From: Rhodanobacteraceae bacterium
GTDB taxonomy: Bacteria; Pseudomonadota; Gammaproteobacteria; Xanthomonadales; Rhodanobacteraceae
NCBI GenBank assembly: GCA_025928735.1
Contig: JAICIW010000176.1
Span: 1-5,556 of the forward strand
Length of the DNA: 5,556 bases
Direction of reading: 5' to 3'
Position numbers and translations under genes: made by a program. The notes beneath the pieces were generated by a model. The model was given only the letters and a program-made list of their open reading frames with translations, made no database searches and was not told the DNA's origin. This document shows positions 5,173 through 5,556 of the stretch, piece by piece. Position 1 is the first letter of the stretch. Each line of letters begins with the position of its first letter.

Positions 5173-5556
5173 AGCGGGTACTGTTTGTCTGCGTCGAAAA
5201 CGCCTGTCGCAGCCAAATGGCAGAAGCCTTCGCGAAGCGGCTGGGCGCGGGCCAGCTCGAAGCTCACTCGGCGGGCTCGCATCCCGCGGCCAGTGTGAAT
5301 CCGCGCGCGGTCGCTTTCATGGCCGAGCGTGGCTACGACTTGAACGCGCAAGTTTCCAAGCCGCTCTCTGCTTTCGAAGGGCAAACCTTTGACGCCCTCG
5401 TGACCATGGGTTGCAGTGATGCTTGCCCGTGGCTGCCAGCTACACGCCGCGTGGACTGGGACCTACCTGATCCGAAGGCATTGCCGGATGACGGTTTCCG
5501 GGCCGTCCGCGACGAGATCGAGCGTCGCGTACAACGGCTGTTGGCGGAGTGGGATA
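5169..5556 (+). CDS. arsC: Arsenate reductase of the LMW protein phosphatase fold, 3' end beyond the window
   Basis: The 129 visible residues reach close to the usual length of about 130-170, and the frame is still open at the edge. The enzyme reduces arsenate to arsenite in the cytoplasm. The N-terminal P-loop VCVENACRSQMAE has the CX5R signature (C8 to R14). The downstream redox region VTMGCSDACPWLP carries C82 and C86, and the general-acid loop DLPDPK contains D101. The final visible helix (VRDEIERRVQRLL) is typical of the family. In Staphylococcus aureus thioredoxin-linked ArsC the cysteines are C10, C82 and C89, while Synechocystis ArsC uses a closer pair with glutathione/glutaredoxin, so the electron donor here is uncertain. 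A GGAAAG at 5155-5160 precedes the ATG by 8 bases, and the start overlaps the arsI stop by ATGA. The C-terminus is not visible. Confidence 0.92.
   Translation, partial: MKRVLFVCVENACRSQMAEAFAKRLGAGQLEAHSAGSHPAASVNPRAVAFMAERGYDLNAQVSKPLSAFEGQTFDALVTMGCSDACPWLPATRRVDWDLPDPKALPDDGFRAVRDEIERRVQRLLAEWD

Noticed and set aside
1..5556. Search for CRISPR arrays, tRNA or rRNA genes, insertion-sequence ends and attachment sites
   Set aside because: No regularly spaced repeats, tRNA-like folds, rRNA segments, transposase fragments or terminal inverted repeats were seen by eye.

Overview
This window is a metal(loid)-resistance segment from a GC-rich bacterium. The protein families and the gene order (cusB-cusA-cusF, then arsR-arsI-arsC) fit a proteobacterium, perhaps a beta- or gammaproteobacterium of metal-rich habitats. 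The genus cannot be fixed from the sequence alone. All genes are on the + strand and almost no space is left between them.

Region 1 (1-3987) is a copper/silver efflux module. It holds the 3' end of the periplasmic adaptor gene cusB, the complete inner-membrane RND pump gene cusA, and a gene for a secreted CusF-type copper chaperone with a long Met-rich leader domain. The three are joined by 4-base ATGA stop/start overlaps and so are almost certainly co-transcribed and translationally coupled. CusF would bind Cu(I)/Ag(I) in the periplasm. CusA would take the metal through its three-methionine site and export it through CusB and an outer-membrane channel presumably encoded upstream.

Region 2 (3988-4375) holds a small cysteine-rich gene of the GDCCVxC family (Cys form rather than selenocysteine form). 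After it comes a compact promoter/operator with a strong sigma70-like promoter. A palindrome there overlaps both the -10 box and the start codon of the next gene.

Region 3 (4376-5556) is the start of an arsenic operon: an ArsR repressor with C-terminal cysteines, an ArsI/CadI-family vicinal-oxygen-chelate enzyme (candidate C-As lyase), and an LMW-phosphatase-type arsenate reductase cut by the window end. These are again joined by ATGA overlaps. An arsenite exporter (Acr3 or ArsB) would be expected just downstream but is not visible.

The most interesting points are in the proteins. CusA keeps the periplasmic Met triad but has lost one partner, or both, from each of the four methionine pairs described for E. 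coli CusA. It also has Ile in place of the proton-relay lysine. The arsR transcript appears to be leaderless. No wholly new system was found; these are variants of known resistance modules.
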